A stretch of 64,000 nucleotides of DNA from JACDAN01 sp963721345 (GCA_963721345.1 CAVRIT010000001.1:1798001-1862000), one strand, 5' to 3'; positions 52,458-60,606 are shown, numbered from the stretch's first letter. Numbers and translations: made by a program. Notes: generated by a model from the sequence alone, not told the origin.

Positions 52458-53185
52458 CGACCGCCCCGGCGTAGGTACTTCGCGGTGATCAGCGTGCCGG
52501 CGACGGTGAGCACCAGGACGAGTGCCTTCTTCCCCTTGAGCTTGGACTCCCCGCTCGAACGCTCGCGCATCTCCACCGGCACCTCGTCGACCCGCAGCCC
52601 CTCCTCGTGGAGGCGAAGGACAGCCTCTACCTCGGGCGCGCCGCTCGTGTAGGGGCGGGCGAGGACCGGCAGCGCCTTGGCGTTCACCGCGTACATGCCG
52701 CTCGTCGCATCGTGGAACGGCCGGTCGAGCACCTGCTCCATCGATCGCCGGAGCAGGCCCGTCCCGAAGCGCCGGACCGCGCCGCTCTCGTAGCGTTCGC
52801 GCGAGAAGCCGTTGCCGCCCGCGGTTGCGAAGCGCGAGCCGACCGCGACGTCGCAGCGACCGGACCGGACGAGCTCGAGCAGCTTTGCGAGCTCCTCGAC
52901 GGGATGCTGGCCGTCGGCGTCGACGCGCCCGCAGAACGCATACCCGTGGTCGGCCGCGTAGCCGTACCCGGCCGCGATCGCGGCGCGCAGGCCGCGGTTC
53001 TCGCCGAAGGACAGCACCTCGGCGCCGTGCGATCTCGCGACTTCGGCGGTGCCGTCGGTCGAGCCGTCGTCGACGACGAGCACGTCGGCGCCGGCCAGCA
53101 CTCGGCGCAGGTCCTCGAGGACCGCCGGGAGGTTCGGCTCCTCGTTCCAGGCCGGGATGAAGACGAGCGTGTCGGATGTCGCCAC
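52454..53185 (-). CDS. Family 2 glycosyltransferase (dolichol-phosphate-mannose synthase-like)
   Basis: About 243 residues from the GTG at 53185; a longer upstream frame would cross the hydrolase end. GT2 core: VFIPAWNEEPNLPAVLEDL, VLVVDDGSTDGTAEVA, GYAFCGRVDADGQHPVEEL (DxD) and VDEVPVEMRERSSGESKLKG. The C-terminal KKALVLVLTVAGTLITAKY resembles a short membrane anchor. Likely uses a sugar nucleotide with a lipid-linked acceptor, in envelope assembly. Coupled to the DUF218 gene by 4 bp. Confidence 0.85.
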   Translation of the reverse strand: MATSDTLVFIPAWNEEPNLPAVLEDLRRVLAGADVLVVDDGSTDGTAEVARSHGAEVLSFGENRGLRAAIAAGYGYAADHGYAFCGRVDADGQHPVEELAKLLELVRSGRCDVAVGSRFATAGGNGFSRERYESGAVRRFGTGLLRRSMEQVLDRPFHDATSGMYAVNAKALPVLARPYTSGAPEVEAVLRLHEEGLRVDEVPVEMRERSSGESKLKGKKALVLVLTVAGTLITAKYLRRGGR

Positions 53186-53208
53186 GGTGCTAGTGAAGCA
53201 CCCCCGCG

Positions 53209-54000
53209 TCAGGTCAGGAAGTCCAGCAGGAGCTCGTTCACCCGCTCCGGCGCGTCGAGCTGGAGCCAGTGGCCGGCGCCCTCGACCCGCTCGTACCGCC
53301 ACGGCCCCGTCACGTGCTCGCCCGATGCGGCCATTCCCTCCTCGAGCAGGAAGTGGTCGCCGGTGCTCCAGATCCCGAGCGTCGGCGCGGGAACGGTGGG
53401 GAAGGGCCGCCTGCGCTCGAGCTCCCTCGCGGGTGCCGCGTTCGCGCGATACCAGTTGAGCGCGGCCGTCAGCGCGCCGGGACGCGAGAGATCCGCGACA
53501 TAGCGCTCCACGTCCTCGGCGTCGCCGACCATCTCCCGGAAGAGCCGCCAGTCGTCACGCTGGATCAGCCCCTCGGCGGCGCCCTCGAACTGGAAGAGCA
53601 GCTGGTACCACGCCTTCTCGCGCTGGGCGACCGAGGGAGCTCGGATCGCGTTCGGATGCCCGACGGACATCACGACCAGCCGCTCGACGCGCTCGGGCAC
53701 GAGGGCCGCCAGTGCCCACGCAAGGCCGGCGCCCCAGTCGTGTCCGACGACGTGCGGCCGCTCGACCTCCAGGGCGTCGAGCAGCGCGACGACGTCGGCG
53801 ATGCTCCGCCTGATCGCGTAGTCCTCCACCGCCGGGGGCATGTCGGAGTCGCCGAAGCCGCGCAGGTCGGGCGCGACGACGCGGAGGCCCGCGCCCATGA
53901 GCGCCGGGACCTGCTTGCGCCACAGCCTCGAGGAGTCGGGGAAGCCGTGAAGCAGCAGGACCGGCGTGCCGCCGCCCTCGACCAGCACGTTCAGGCTCAC
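53209..54000 (-). CDS. Alpha/beta hydrolase, epoxide-hydrolase-like
   Basis: A 263-residue protein from a GTG with GGGAG upstream. It has LLLHGFPDSSRLW (oxyanion/HGxPDS), the nucleophile elbow GHDWGAGLAW with Asp rather than Ser, and C-terminal IWSTGDHFL and GAGHWLQLDAPE (Asp/His). An Asp nucleophile fits epoxide hydrolases or haloalkane dehalogenases rather than esterases. Stands between rhodanese and GT2 in the same direction. Substrate unknown. Confidence 0.85.
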   Translation of the reverse strand: MSLNVLVEGGGTPVLLLHGFPDSSRLWRKQVPALMGAGLRVVAPDLRGFGDSDMPPAVEDYAIRRSIADVVALLDALEVERPHVVGHDWGAGLAWALAALVPERVERLVVMSVGHPNAIRAPSVAQREKAWYQLLFQFEGAAEGLIQRDDWRLFREMVGDAEDVERYVADLSRPGALTAALNWYRANAAPARELERRRPFPTVPAPTLGIWSTGDHFLLEEGMAASGEHVTGPWRYERVEGAGHWLQLDAPERVNELLLDFLT

Positions 54001-54017
54001 GCCGTCTCCCGCGACCC

Positions 54018-54362
54018 TTACCGGAGACCTCCGCCCTCTAGCGGCAGGCCCGCCGCGATCCAGTCTTCCTTCCCGCCCGTGTAGTGCCGGACGTTCCGGC
54101 AGCCGAGCTCGATCAGCCGCGTCGCCGTCTCGGCGGAGCTGTCGCACGTCGAGCTCGCGCAATAAACGACGACCTCGACCTCCGGGTTCGGCACCCTGCT
54201 CGGTCCGCGCTCGGCGACCCACTCCGGCGGGAGATTCACGGCGCCCGGTAGATGCGAGTGCGCGAACGACATCGGCGCGAGTGCATCGACCAGCACGAGC
54301 TCGTCGCCGCGCTCGAGCTTTTCCCAAAGCTCCTCGCGGGTGATCTCGGCGAGCGCGGTCAC
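54018..54362 (-). CDS. Single-domain rhodanese
   Basis: A 114-residue rhodanese domain from the GTG at 54362. It contains ELVLVDALAPMSFAHSHLPGAVNLPP and the active-site loop VVVYCASSTCDSS with C68 (plus C73), then GCRNVRHYTGGKEDW. Single-domain rhodaneses transfer sulfane sulfur. The loop size fits thiosulfate-type rather than phosphatase-type members. Its start is 18 bp from the divergent ICL-type gene; the hydrolase gene follows 17 bp downstream of its stop. Confidence 0.88.
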   Translation of the reverse strand: MTALAEITREELWEKLERGDELVLVDALAPMSFAHSHLPGAVNLPPEWVAERGPSRVPNPEVEVVVYCASSTCDSSAETATRLIELGCRNVRHYTGGKEDWIAAGLPLEGGGLR

Positions 54363-54380
54363 GGTGGTTAGCTTGCCACT

Positions 54381-55091
54381 GTGGATCGCTACGAGCTCCT
54401 CCGGTCGCTGCACGTTCCGGGCGACCCGCTCCTGCTTCCGAACGCGTGGGACGCCGCCACCGCGAAGGTCGTCGCCGAATCCGGGTTCCCCGTGGTCGCG
54501 ACGACGAGCGGCGGGGTTGCGGAGTCGCTCGGCTACGAGGATCACCAGGGCGCCCCGGCGGAGGAGATGCTCGCCGCGGCGGCGCGGATCGTCCGCGCCG
54601 TCGACGTGCCCGTGACGGTCGACGCGGAGGCGGGGTACGGTCTCGAACCTGCCGAGCTCGCCGCGGCGCTCGAGCGCGTGGGCGCCGCCGGGTGCAACCT
54701 CGAGGACACCGATCACGGCACCGGCGCGCTCCGGGATCTTCATGAGCAAGCCGAGTGGCTGGCGGCGGTGCGCGAGGCGTCGCCCGCTCTCGTGATCAAC
54801 GCGCGCATCGACGTCTTCCTGCTCGGCGCCGGCGGCGTGGGGGAGGCGCTGGAGCGCGCACACGCGTACATCGAGGCGGGCGCCGACTGCGTCTACCCGA
54901 TCACGCTCGCCGATCGTCCGGTACTCGAGGAGTTCGTCTCGCAGGCGGGCGGCCCAGTGAACGTGCTCGCCTTGCCGCAGGCGCCGCCGCTCGAGGAGCT
55001 CGCGGAGCTGGGCGTGGCGCGCGTCAGCTACGGGGCGCGGCTCTTCCGCGAGGGCATCGCCGCCTTCGGGCGGTCGCTCCCGTCGGCTTGA
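54381..55091 (+). CDS. Isocitrate lyase/PEP-mutase superfamily protein
   Basis: A 236-residue TIM-barrel protein from a GTG: LLLPNAWDAATAKVVAESGFPVVATTSGGVAESLGYED, VTVDAEAGYGLEP, GCNLEDTDHG and VINARIDVFLL. This is the family of oxaloacetate decarboxylase/2-methylisocitrate lyase-like enzymes (ICL_2). The usual KKCGH-type active-site Cys is not present, so lyase activity on isocitrate is unlikely. A strong terminator follows. Substrate not assignable. Confidence 0.85.
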   Translation: MDRYELLRSLHVPGDPLLLPNAWDAATAKVVAESGFPVVATTSGGVAESLGYEDHQGAPAEEMLAAAARIVRAVDVPVTVDAEAGYGLEPAELAAALERVGAAGCNLEDTDHGTGALRDLHEQAEWLAAVREASPALVINARIDVFLLGAGGVGEALERAHAYIEAGADCVYPITLADRPVLEEFVSQAGGPVNVLALPQAPPLEELAELGVARVSYGARLFREGIAAFGRSLPSA

Positions 55092-55101
55092 CTCCCAAGC
55101 A

Positions 55102-55133
55102 GAGAGAGGGCCGCCTCACGGCGGCCCTCTCTC
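55102..55133 (+). terminator. Strong hairpin terminator after the ICL-type gene
   Basis: Perfect 14-bp stem: GAGAGAGGGCCGCC (55102-55115) and GGCGGCCCTCTCTC (55120-55133) with a TCAC loop, followed by GTTCGTC. Nearest thing to a classical terminator in the window. Confidence 0.85.
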
Positions 55134-55189
55134 GTTCGTCTCGCTAGACGCGATGCTCGGCAGGCACTGCCGTCGGCGGGGCGGGTTCC

Positions 55190-55462
55190 GTGGAGAACCG
55201 GGCGAAGGCGTCCCTCCAGCTCGTCCGGGACACGCCAATCACGGTTCGGGGGCGCAACTTCCGCGCACGGGAGAGCGTGCGGGTCTCCGCGACGGGACGA
55301 GCCCGCCGCGTCCGTGCAACAGCTGCCGGAGGATTCACGGTCACGATCGGCTCGACCGATCCCTGCAACACCCTTCGGGTCGTAGCCGCGGGATCAGCCG
55401 GGAGCCGCGCGATCCTCAAGGTGCTGCCGCAGCGCGAGTGTGCTCCGCTGAGGAACCCGTAG
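55190..55462 (+). CDS. Small Ig-like protein fragment without signal peptide
   Basis: A 90-residue frame from a GTG: SLQLVRDTPITVRGRNFRARESVRVSATGRARRVRATAAGGF and DPCNTLRVVAAGSAGSRAILKV. Similar repeats usually occur in longer secreted proteins with signal peptides in this lineage. Here a stop lies just upstream in frame, so the secretion part is missing, suggesting a remnant. It is in the 425-bp gap between the terminator and the next sigma gene. Confidence 0.4.
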   Translation: MENRAKASLQLVRDTPITVRGRNFRARESVRVSATGRARRVRATAAGGFTVTIGSTDPCNTLRVVAAGSAGSRAILKVLPQRECAPLRNP

Positions 55463-55516
55463 AACGCCCCCAGCGGTCGTTCCCGCCGGCCTGACTCCGG
55501 TGCATACGATGGACGG

Positions 55517-56467
55517 GTGAGCCAGTCCGTCGCGACCACCGCTCTAGGCGTCGAGCTCGAGCAGTACCGCCGCGAGCTGACCGCCTACTGCTACCGGATG
55601 CTCGCCTCGCCGTTCGAGGCCGAGGACGCCGTCCAGGACACGTTCCTGCGCGCTTGGAAGTCGCTCGACCGCTTCGAGGGCCGCTCGGCGCTCCGCTCGT
55701 GGCTCTACCGGATCGCGACGAACGTCTGCCTGGACATGCTGAGCGGGCGGGAGCGAAGAGCGCGGCCCATGGACCTCGGGCCCTCGCGCGAGCCGGTCGT
55801 CGAGAACCTGAACACGCTGCCCGAGGCGACCTGGATCCAGCCCGTCCCCGATCCCGCCGTGGAGGTCGAGTCGCGCGAGACGATCCGGCTCGCCTTCGTG
55901 GCCGCGCTCCAGCACCTGCCGCCGCGGCAGCGCGCCGTGCTGATCCTGTGCGAGGTGCTCCGCTGGCAGGCGAGCGAGGTCGCGGAACTGCTCGAGACGA
56001 GCGTCGCTGCGGTGAACAGCGCGCTCCAGCGTGCGCGCGCAACGCTCGAGGAGAGTCCGCCGCTGGCGACGGAAACCTCGGTCGAGGACGCCGACGAGCA
56101 GCTGCTGGCGAGCTACGTCGACGCCTTCCAGCGCTACGACATCGAGGCGCTGACGTCGCTGATCCGCGCCGACGCGATTCAGTCGATGCCGCCGTTCGAC
56201 CTCTGGCTCGAGGGGCGTGACGACATCTTCGAGTGGTGGTTCGGGCCCGGCAACGGCTGCCGCGGCTCGCGGGTGGTCCCGGCGGCGTCGTTCGCGAACG
56301 GCTTCCCCGCCTACGGCCAGTACAAGCCGAGCGAGGGGGGCGGCTACGAGCCCTGGGCGCTCCAGGTCGTCGAGGCCCGCAACGGCAAGATCGGCGAGCT
56401 GACCTTCTTCCTCGACACGGCGACGCTGTTCCCGCTGTTCGGCCTGCCGCTGGAGTTCGACTCGTAG
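55517..56467 (+). CDS. ECF-like sigma factor with C-terminal SnoaL-type domain (TIGR02960-like)
   Basis: A 316-residue sigma factor from a GTG. Region 2 (YCYRMLASPFEAEDAVQDTFLRAWKSLDRFEGR) and region 4 (HLPPRQRAVLILCEVLRWQASEVAELLETSVAAVNSALQRARATL) are clear. The middle carries TWIQPVPD, typical of the TIGR02960/SigG-like group. Residues 200-316 form a SnoaL-like domain (DAFQRYDIEALTSLIRADAIQSMPPF). These one-part sigma factors need no anti-sigma; the SnoaL part may regulate. The last 124 bases overlap a convergent STAS gene. Confidence 0.9.
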   Translation: MSQSVATTALGVELEQYRRELTAYCYRMLASPFEAEDAVQDTFLRAWKSLDRFEGRSALRSWLYRIATNVCLDMLSGRERRARPMDLGPSREPVVENLNTLPEATWIQPVPDPAVEVESRETIRLAFVAALQHLPPRQRAVLILCEVLRWQASEVAELLETSVAAVNSALQRARATLEESPPLATETSVEDADEQLLASYVDAFQRYDIEALTSLIRADAIQSMPPFDLWLEGRDDIFEWWFGPGNGCRGSRVVPAASFANGFPAYGQYKPSEGGGYEPWALQVVEARNGKIGELTFFLDTATLFPLFGLPLEFDS

Positions 56468-56643
56468 TCGGGCAGCACGTCCTCGAGGCCCATGAGCTCG
56501 ACGAGCCTGCGCAGCCTCTCGGAGGCGTTCATGAGGACGACTCGGCATCCCCGCCGCCGCGCCGCGAGCTGGAGCCGGCAAAGGGCGTCGACGGTGACGA
56601 TGTCGGCCTCGAGGCTGGTCACGTCGCAGCACACGTCGCGCAT
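56344..56643 (-). CDS. STAS domain protein, overlapping the TIGR02960-type sigma gene
   Basis: A 99-residue protein. Residues 1-62 carry a STAS fold: CCDVTSLEADIVTVDALCRLQLAARRRGCRVVLMNASERLRRLVELMGLEDVLPD. STAS proteins act as anti-sigma antagonists or in stress signalling. The C-terminal 37 residues (ESNSSGRPNSGNSVAVSRKK...) read into the opposite strand of the sigma gene, and the domain proper ends near VLPDYE. Start ATG has GGGAG upstream. Regulatory link to the neighbouring sigma factor is attractive but not shown. Confidence 0.65.
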   Translation of the reverse strand: MRDVCCDVTSLEADIVTVDALCRLQLAARRRGCRVVLMNASERLRRLVELMGLEDVLPDYESNSSGRPNSGNSVAVSRKKVSSPILPLRASTTWSAQGS

Positions 56644-56671
56644 CAGATTTACGACTCCCGAGACGGCGAGA

Positions 56672-56696
56672 ACTCATCGGGGAATGACCGATGAGT
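56672..56696. promoter_or_regulatory. Palindromic operator candidate between STAS and DHA2 exporter
   Basis: ACTCATCGG (56672-56680) and CCGATGAGT (56688-56696) are perfect 9-bp inverted arms with a 7-bp spacer, in the 112-bp gap between the divergent genes, suited to a dimeric repressor. An overlapping CGATGA/TCATCG pair lies at 56689-56706. Confidence 0.55.
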
Positions 56697-56755
56697 CTGT
56701 TCATCGTTACGAGGTCTAAGCCTTCGAGATCGATGACCGACCGAAAGGAACCGAC

Positions 56756-58210
56756 ATGAAGATCGCCGACGAACGCCTCCGCTGGCTGGCGCTCTACGTC
56801 CTCTGCCTCGGTGACCTGATGATCGTCCTCGACGGGACGATCGTGAACGTCGCGCTGCCTTCGATCCGGGACGACCTCGGGTTCTCGCAGACGTCGCTGG
56901 CGTGGGTCGTCAACGCCTATCTGCTGACGTTCGGCGGCTTCCTGCTGCTCGGCGGGCGGCTCGGCGACCTCTTCGGCCACCGGCGGGTGTTCCTGGGGGG
57001 CATCGCGCTCTTCACCACCGCATCGCTCGCTTGCGGCATCGCGAGCTCGCAGGAGATGCTGATCGTCGCGCGTGCGGTGCAAGGGGTCGGCGGCGCAGTG
57101 GTGTCCGCGGTCGCCCTGTCGCTGCTGATGGTGCTCTTCACGGAGGCGGCGGATCGAGCAAAGGCGATGGGTGTCTTCGGCTTCGTGCTCTCGGGGGGAG
57201 GGGTGATCGGCGTGCTCGCCGGAGGAATCCTCACCGACTTCCTGAGCTGGAACTGGATCTTCCTCGTCAACCTGCCGGTCGGGGTGGCCGTCTACATCCT
57301 GGCGAGGCGCCTTCTGCCGGGCGAGCACCTCGCAGTGGAGGATCGGCGCGTCGACTGGGCGGGTGCGATCACCGTCACCGCCTCGCTGATGCTCGCCGTC
57401 TACGCGATCATCAACGGCAACGAGAACGGGTGGACCTCGGCGGCGACGCTCGGCGTGCTCGGTCTCGCGGTCGCGCTGTTCGTCACGTTCATCGTGATCG
57501 AAGCGAGGATCTCCTCGCCGCTGATGCCGCTCGGGCTCTTCCGGAACCGCAACGTCTCGTCCGCGAACGTCCTCGGCGCCCTGATGGCAGCCGGCATGTT
57601 CGCGTACTTCTTCTTCTCGGCGCTCTACCTCCAGCTCGTGCTGGAATACAGCCCCCTGGAGGTCGGCCTCGCGTACCTGCCCGGCACCATGGTCTGGGGC
57701 GCGTCGTCGCTGCTCCTCTCCGACAAGCTCGTGATGCGCTACGGGATCAAGCCGCCGCTGCTCGTCGGCCTCGGCCTGATGACCCTTGGGCTCATCCTGC
57801 TCGCCCGAGCGCCGGTCGACGGCAACTGGCTCGTCGACATCCTGCCCGCCACGCTCGCCGTGGGCCTCGGCGCCGGGATCGCGTTCAACCCGATCCTGCT
57901 GGCCGCGATGAGCGGCGTGCCGCAGGACCAGGCAGGCCTCGCTTCGGGCGTCGTCAACACCGCGTTCATGATGGGCGGCGCTGTCGGGCTCGCCGTGCTC
58001 GCCAGCCTTGCCGCCTCACGGACGGAGAACCTTGGCGGCGTAGACGACCTCGCCGCTCTGAACAGCGGCTACCACCTCGCGTTCATCGTCGGCGCCGTGT
58101 TTCTCGTCGCTTCGGCGATCGTGGGCGCCGCGTTCCTGCGGGTGGAGAAACCGCAAGCGGTGCACGGCGAGGAGGCTCACGGGATGCCCGCCACGGCCGA
58201 AGCTGACTGA
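56756..58210 (+). CDS. MFS transporter, DHA2 family (14 TM, drug exporter type)
   Basis: A 484-residue protein with 14 predicted helices. The motif LDGTIVNVALPSIRDDL is the DHA2 start, and GGRLGDLFGHRRVFL and VGGAVVSAVALSLLMVLF are typical of EmrB/QacA-type antiporters. Preceded by GAAAGGAA. Exports hydrophobic compounds with proton motive force by family. A strong inverted repeat upstream suggests repressor control. C-terminal tail EEAHGMPATAEAD is unusual. Confidence 0.9.
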   Translation: MKIADERLRWLALYVLCLGDLMIVLDGTIVNVALPSIRDDLGFSQTSLAWVVNAYLLTFGGFLLLGGRLGDLFGHRRVFLGGIALFTTASLACGIASSQEMLIVARAVQGVGGAVVSAVALSLLMVLFTEAADRAKAMGVFGFVLSGGGVIGVLAGGILTDFLSWNWIFLVNLPVGVAVYILARRLLPGEHLAVEDRRVDWAGAITVTASLMLAVYAIINGNENGWTSAATLGVLGLAVALFVTFIVIEARISSPLMPLGLFRNRNVSSANVLGALMAAGMFAYFFFSALYLQLVLEYSPLEVGLAYLPGTMVWGASSLLLSDKLVMRYGIKPPLLVGLGLMTLGLILLARAPVDGNWLVDILPATLAVGLGAGIAFNPILLAAMSGVPQDQAGLASGVVNTAFMMGGAVGLAVLASLAASRTENLGGVDDLAALNSGYHLAFIVGAVFLVASAIVGAAFLRVEKPQAVHGEEAHGMPATAEAD

Positions 58211-58306
58211 ATACTGCTAAGCTGCAGGAGGATTAGAGCGAGTTCGGTTTGCGTTTTCGACGCCATCCTCGACCCGTTCGTGACGTATTGAGGAGGTGTT
58301 TTTCTC

Positions 58307-58513
58307 ATGGCAAACGGAACCGTAAAGTGGTTTAACGACAGCAAGGGCTACGGCTTCATCACTCCTGATGAAGGGACGAAGGACTTGTTCGTGCACCACA
58401 GCAACATCGCCGGCGACGGCTTCAAGTCGCTCGCCGAGGGCGCGCGCGTTTCATTCGAGCCGCAGGAAGGGGCGAAAGGCCCCGAGGCGGCCAACGTGAC
58501 GCCTGTCGCGTAG
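58307..58513 (+). CDS. cspA: Cold shock protein, CspA family
   Basis: A 68-residue cold-shock domain: GTVKWFNDSKGYGFITPD with RNP1 (KGYGFI) and RNP2 (LFVHHSN) intact. Strong ribosome site TTGAGGAGGTGT upstream. Acts as an RNA chaperone. It is followed after 60 bp by an IF-1 paralogue and a degenerate cold-shock domain gene, three OB-fold genes in a row. The 96-bp leader could hold regulatory RNA, as in cspA genes elsewhere, but no specific fold was seen. Confidence 0.95.
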   Translation: MANGTVKWFNDSKGYGFITPDEGTKDLFVHHSNIAGDGFKSLAEGARVSFEPQEGAKGPEAANVTPVA

Positions 58514-58573
58514 CTCGTCCGTGTGGGCCGCGGCCGAGAGGCCGCGGCCCCACCTTCTACGAAGGGACGAAAA

Positions 58574-58795
58574 TTGCGCGAGAAAGAAGAGAAGATCGAG
58601 CTTGAAGGCGAAGTGACCGAGGCTCTGCGCGGCCGGATGTTCCGCATCCAGCTCGACAACGGACACGAGACCCTGGGGTACCTCGCGGGTCGCCTGAAGC
58701 GCTACCGCATCCGGATCATGCTCGGCGACCGCGTGCGGATCGAGCTCTCCCCGTACGACCTGAACCGCGGGCGGATCGTCTACCGCCTTGGCTAG
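58574..58795 (+). CDS. infA: Translation initiation factor IF-1 paralogue
   Basis: A 73-residue protein from a TTG (AAGGGAC upstream), which gives the usual IF-1 length of about 72. Segments REKEEKIELEGEVTEALRGRMFRIQLDNGHETLGYLAGRLKRYRIRIMLGDRVRIELSPYDLNRGRIVYRLG match IF-1. The RNA-binding stretch reads GHETLGYLAGRLKRYRIRI, unlike the normal GHxVLAHxSGKMRKHYIRI, so it is a divergent copy, not necessarily the housekeeping one. IF-1 binds the A site during initiation. Lies between cspA and a cold-shock-like gene. Confidence 0.88.
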   Translation: MREKEEKIELEGEVTEALRGRMFRIQLDNGHETLGYLAGRLKRYRIRIMLGDRVRIELSPYDLNRGRIVYRLG

Positions 58796-59036
58796 CGCCG
58801 GCATCCGTACGCGCGGAACGATGCTCTGGTTCAACGAAGAGAAAGACCTGGGCGCCCTCCGCACGGACGCGGGCGAGCGGATCGACGTTCCCGGGACGGC
58901 GTTCGTGGACGGCGAGAAGCCGGTGGGTCGCTGCGCCGGCAAGGTCGTCGAGTTCGACGAACAACCGGGCCAAGTGGATCGCGTCGCCTTTGTCGTGGAG
59001 CCGGAACGAGGCCGCGCGCGGCTTCGGCGTCGGTAG
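58788..59036 (+). CDS. Degenerate cold-shock-domain-like protein
   Basis: An 82-residue protein from a TTG inside the IF-1 end (8-bp overlap); an ATG at 58821 is an alternative. GTMLWFNEEKDLGALRTDAGERID aligns with GTVKWFNxxKGFGFI, but RNP1 (KDLGAL) lacks the aromatic residues and RNP2 (IDVPGTAF) is altered. So RNA binding by the classic surface is doubtful. Basic C-terminus GRARLRRR. Third OB-type gene in a row. Confidence 0.65.
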   Translation: MASAGIRTRGTMLWFNEEKDLGALRTDAGERIDVPGTAFVDGEKPVGRCAGKVVEFDEQPGQVDRVAFVVEPERGRARLRRR

Positions 59037-59041
59037 CGGCG

Positions 59042-60112
59042 TCAGCCGCGAGGCGGGACGACGCGGATGATCCGGTCGTCGCCGCTTTTGGGATCTCCTC
59101 GGCCGTCCCGGTTCGAGGTCAGCAGGTAGAGCGCGCCGTCGGGTCCCTGGACGACGTTCCGGATCCGGCCGAACTGCTCGTCGAACAGCCGCTCCACGCC
59201 GACCACCCGCGCGCCGGAGATCCGCAGGCGGGCGAGATGCTCGCCGCGTAGCGTCCCGAACACGAAACTGCCGTTCCAGGCCGAGCCGGGCCGCCGGACG
59301 AAGGTCGCGCCGGAGGGCGCGATGTTGCCGCTGCCCGTGTGCCAGGCCGCGGGGAGGTACTGGCCCCCGCCGGTGTCCGCGCCCTTCGCGTCAGGCCAGC
59401 CGTAGTTGCCTCCCCGGCGGATGATGTTCACCTCGTCACGGTCCTCTGCGCCGAACTCCGTGACGAACAGGCGGCGGCTCCGGGGCTGCCAGTCGAGGCC
59501 CTGGATGTTCCGGTGTCCGCGCGAGACGATCTCGGGCCGCCCGCCCGCCCCGCGCGCCTTCGCCAGCGGCAGGCGCAGCATCTTGCCGTTCAGCGAGCGG
59601 GGATTCTGCGCGAGCTCCTCGTGGTAGGCCTCGCCGGTCGTGATCCAGAGCGCGCGATCGGGGCCGAACTTGATCCGCCCGCCGTTGTGCGAGTCGCTCG
59701 CCTCGATCCCGCCGACGATCCGCCGCCGGTAGACGAGCCTGTCGCGCACGAGGCGGTACCGCAGCACCTCGTTCTCGTCGTTGCGCGCCGTTCGGAAGAG
59801 ATAGACCAAGCCGTTCTTGCGGAACGCGGGATCGATCGCGAGCCCCAGCAGCCCGCCTTCCTTCCGCCCGCCGGTGTCCACCTCGACGGCGGCGACGACT
59901 CGCCGCGTGCGAAAGCCGCGGGAGAAGAGGACGACGCGTCCGGGCCGCTCGGTGACGAGCGCCCGGCGATCCGGCAGGAAGACGAGCTCCCACGGCGCCT
60001 CGAGCCCGGTCGCCACGACGGATGTCCGTGCCTGCTCGGCCGCCGCGCTGCCGGCGGCGGTGGCGACGAGGAAGACGACGGTCGCTGCCGCAAGCGCGTA
60101 CCGGGCCATCAC
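59042..60112 (-). CDS. Secreted PQQ-dependent sugar (aldose) dehydrogenase-like protein
   Basis: A 356-residue protein with a signal peptide (MMARYALAAATVVFLVATAAGSAAAE), a beta-propeller of the soluble glucose/sorbosone dehydrogenase family: GLEAPWELVFLPDRRALVTERPGRV, EGGLLGLAIDPAF, SDSHNGGRIKFGPD (family His/Asp), and SRGHRNIQGLDWQP. Oxidises sugars using PQQ in the exterior. PQQ synthesis genes are not in the window. C-terminus short. Confidence 0.87.
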   Translation of the reverse strand: MMARYALAAATVVFLVATAAGSAAAEQARTSVVATGLEAPWELVFLPDRRALVTERPGRVVLFSRGFRTRRVVAAVEVDTGGRKEGGLLGLAIDPAFRKNGLVYLFRTARNDENEVLRYRLVRDRLVYRRRIVGGIEASDSHNGGRIKFGPDRALWITTGEAYHEELAQNPRSLNGKMLRLPLAKARGAGGRPEIVSRGHRNIQGLDWQPRSRRLFVTEFGAEDRDEVNIIRRGGNYGWPDAKGADTGGGQYLPAAWHTGSGNIAPSGATFVRRPGSAWNGSFVFGTLRGEHLARLRISGARVVGVERLFDEQFGRIRNVVQGPDGALYLLTSNRDGRGDPKSGDDRIIRVVPPRG

Positions 60113-60135
60113 GACGGGATGCTAGCGAGGCGGGC

Positions 60136-60606
60136 TCAGCTCACTGCTTTCTTCACGAGCGCGACGATCTTCGCCTCGTCGGCGGCGGTCAACTTCTTCA
60201 GCGCGAAGGAGGTCGGCCACATGGCGCCGGCGTCGAGGTTCGCCTCGTCGCTGAAGCCGAATGTCGCGTACCTCGACTTGAACTTCTCCGCGCTCTGGAA
60301 GAAGCAGACGACCTTGCCGTCCTTGTCGGCATACGCCGGCATCCCGTACCAGGTCTTCGGCGAGAGGGCCGGCGCGCTGGCTTTGACGATTTCATGGATC
60401 CGCTTGGCGATGGCGCGGTCCGCCTGCGGCATCTCGGCGATCTTCGCGAGCAGGGCGCTCTCCCCGTCCGCCTTGCGCGCCTCCGCCTTCAGCTCCTGGG
60501 CGCGCTCCTTCATCGCGGCCCGTTCCTCGGCCGTGAACCCCGTGGACTTCTTGCTCGCCGCAGTGGTGCTCTTGGCGGACTTCTGCGTGGCCTTCTTCGG
60601 GCTCAT
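60136..60606 (-). CDS. DUF1801/YdhG-like protein
   Basis: A 156-residue protein with a Lys/Ser/Thr-rich N-terminus (about 1-30), then a helix-rich DUF1801 part: RIHEIVKASAPALSPKTWYGMPAYADKDGKVVCFFQSAEKFKSRYATFGFSDEANLD. This is the usual core of the YdhG/DUF1801 family, small alpha/beta proteins of unknown function. Downstream of the PQQ enzyme in the same direction. Confidence 0.85.
   Translation of the reverse strand: MSPKKATQKSAKSTTAASKKSTGFTAEERAAMKERAQELKAEARKADGESALLAKIAEMPQADRAIAKRIHEIVKASAPALSPKTWYGMPAYADKDGKVVCFFQSAEKFKSRYATFGFSDEANLDAGAMWPTSFALKKLTAADEAKIVALVKKAVS

Noticed and set aside
54381..55091. Calling the ICL-type gene a methylisocitrate lyase
   Set aside because: The active-site KKCGH-type Cys is not found, so only the superfamily can be given.
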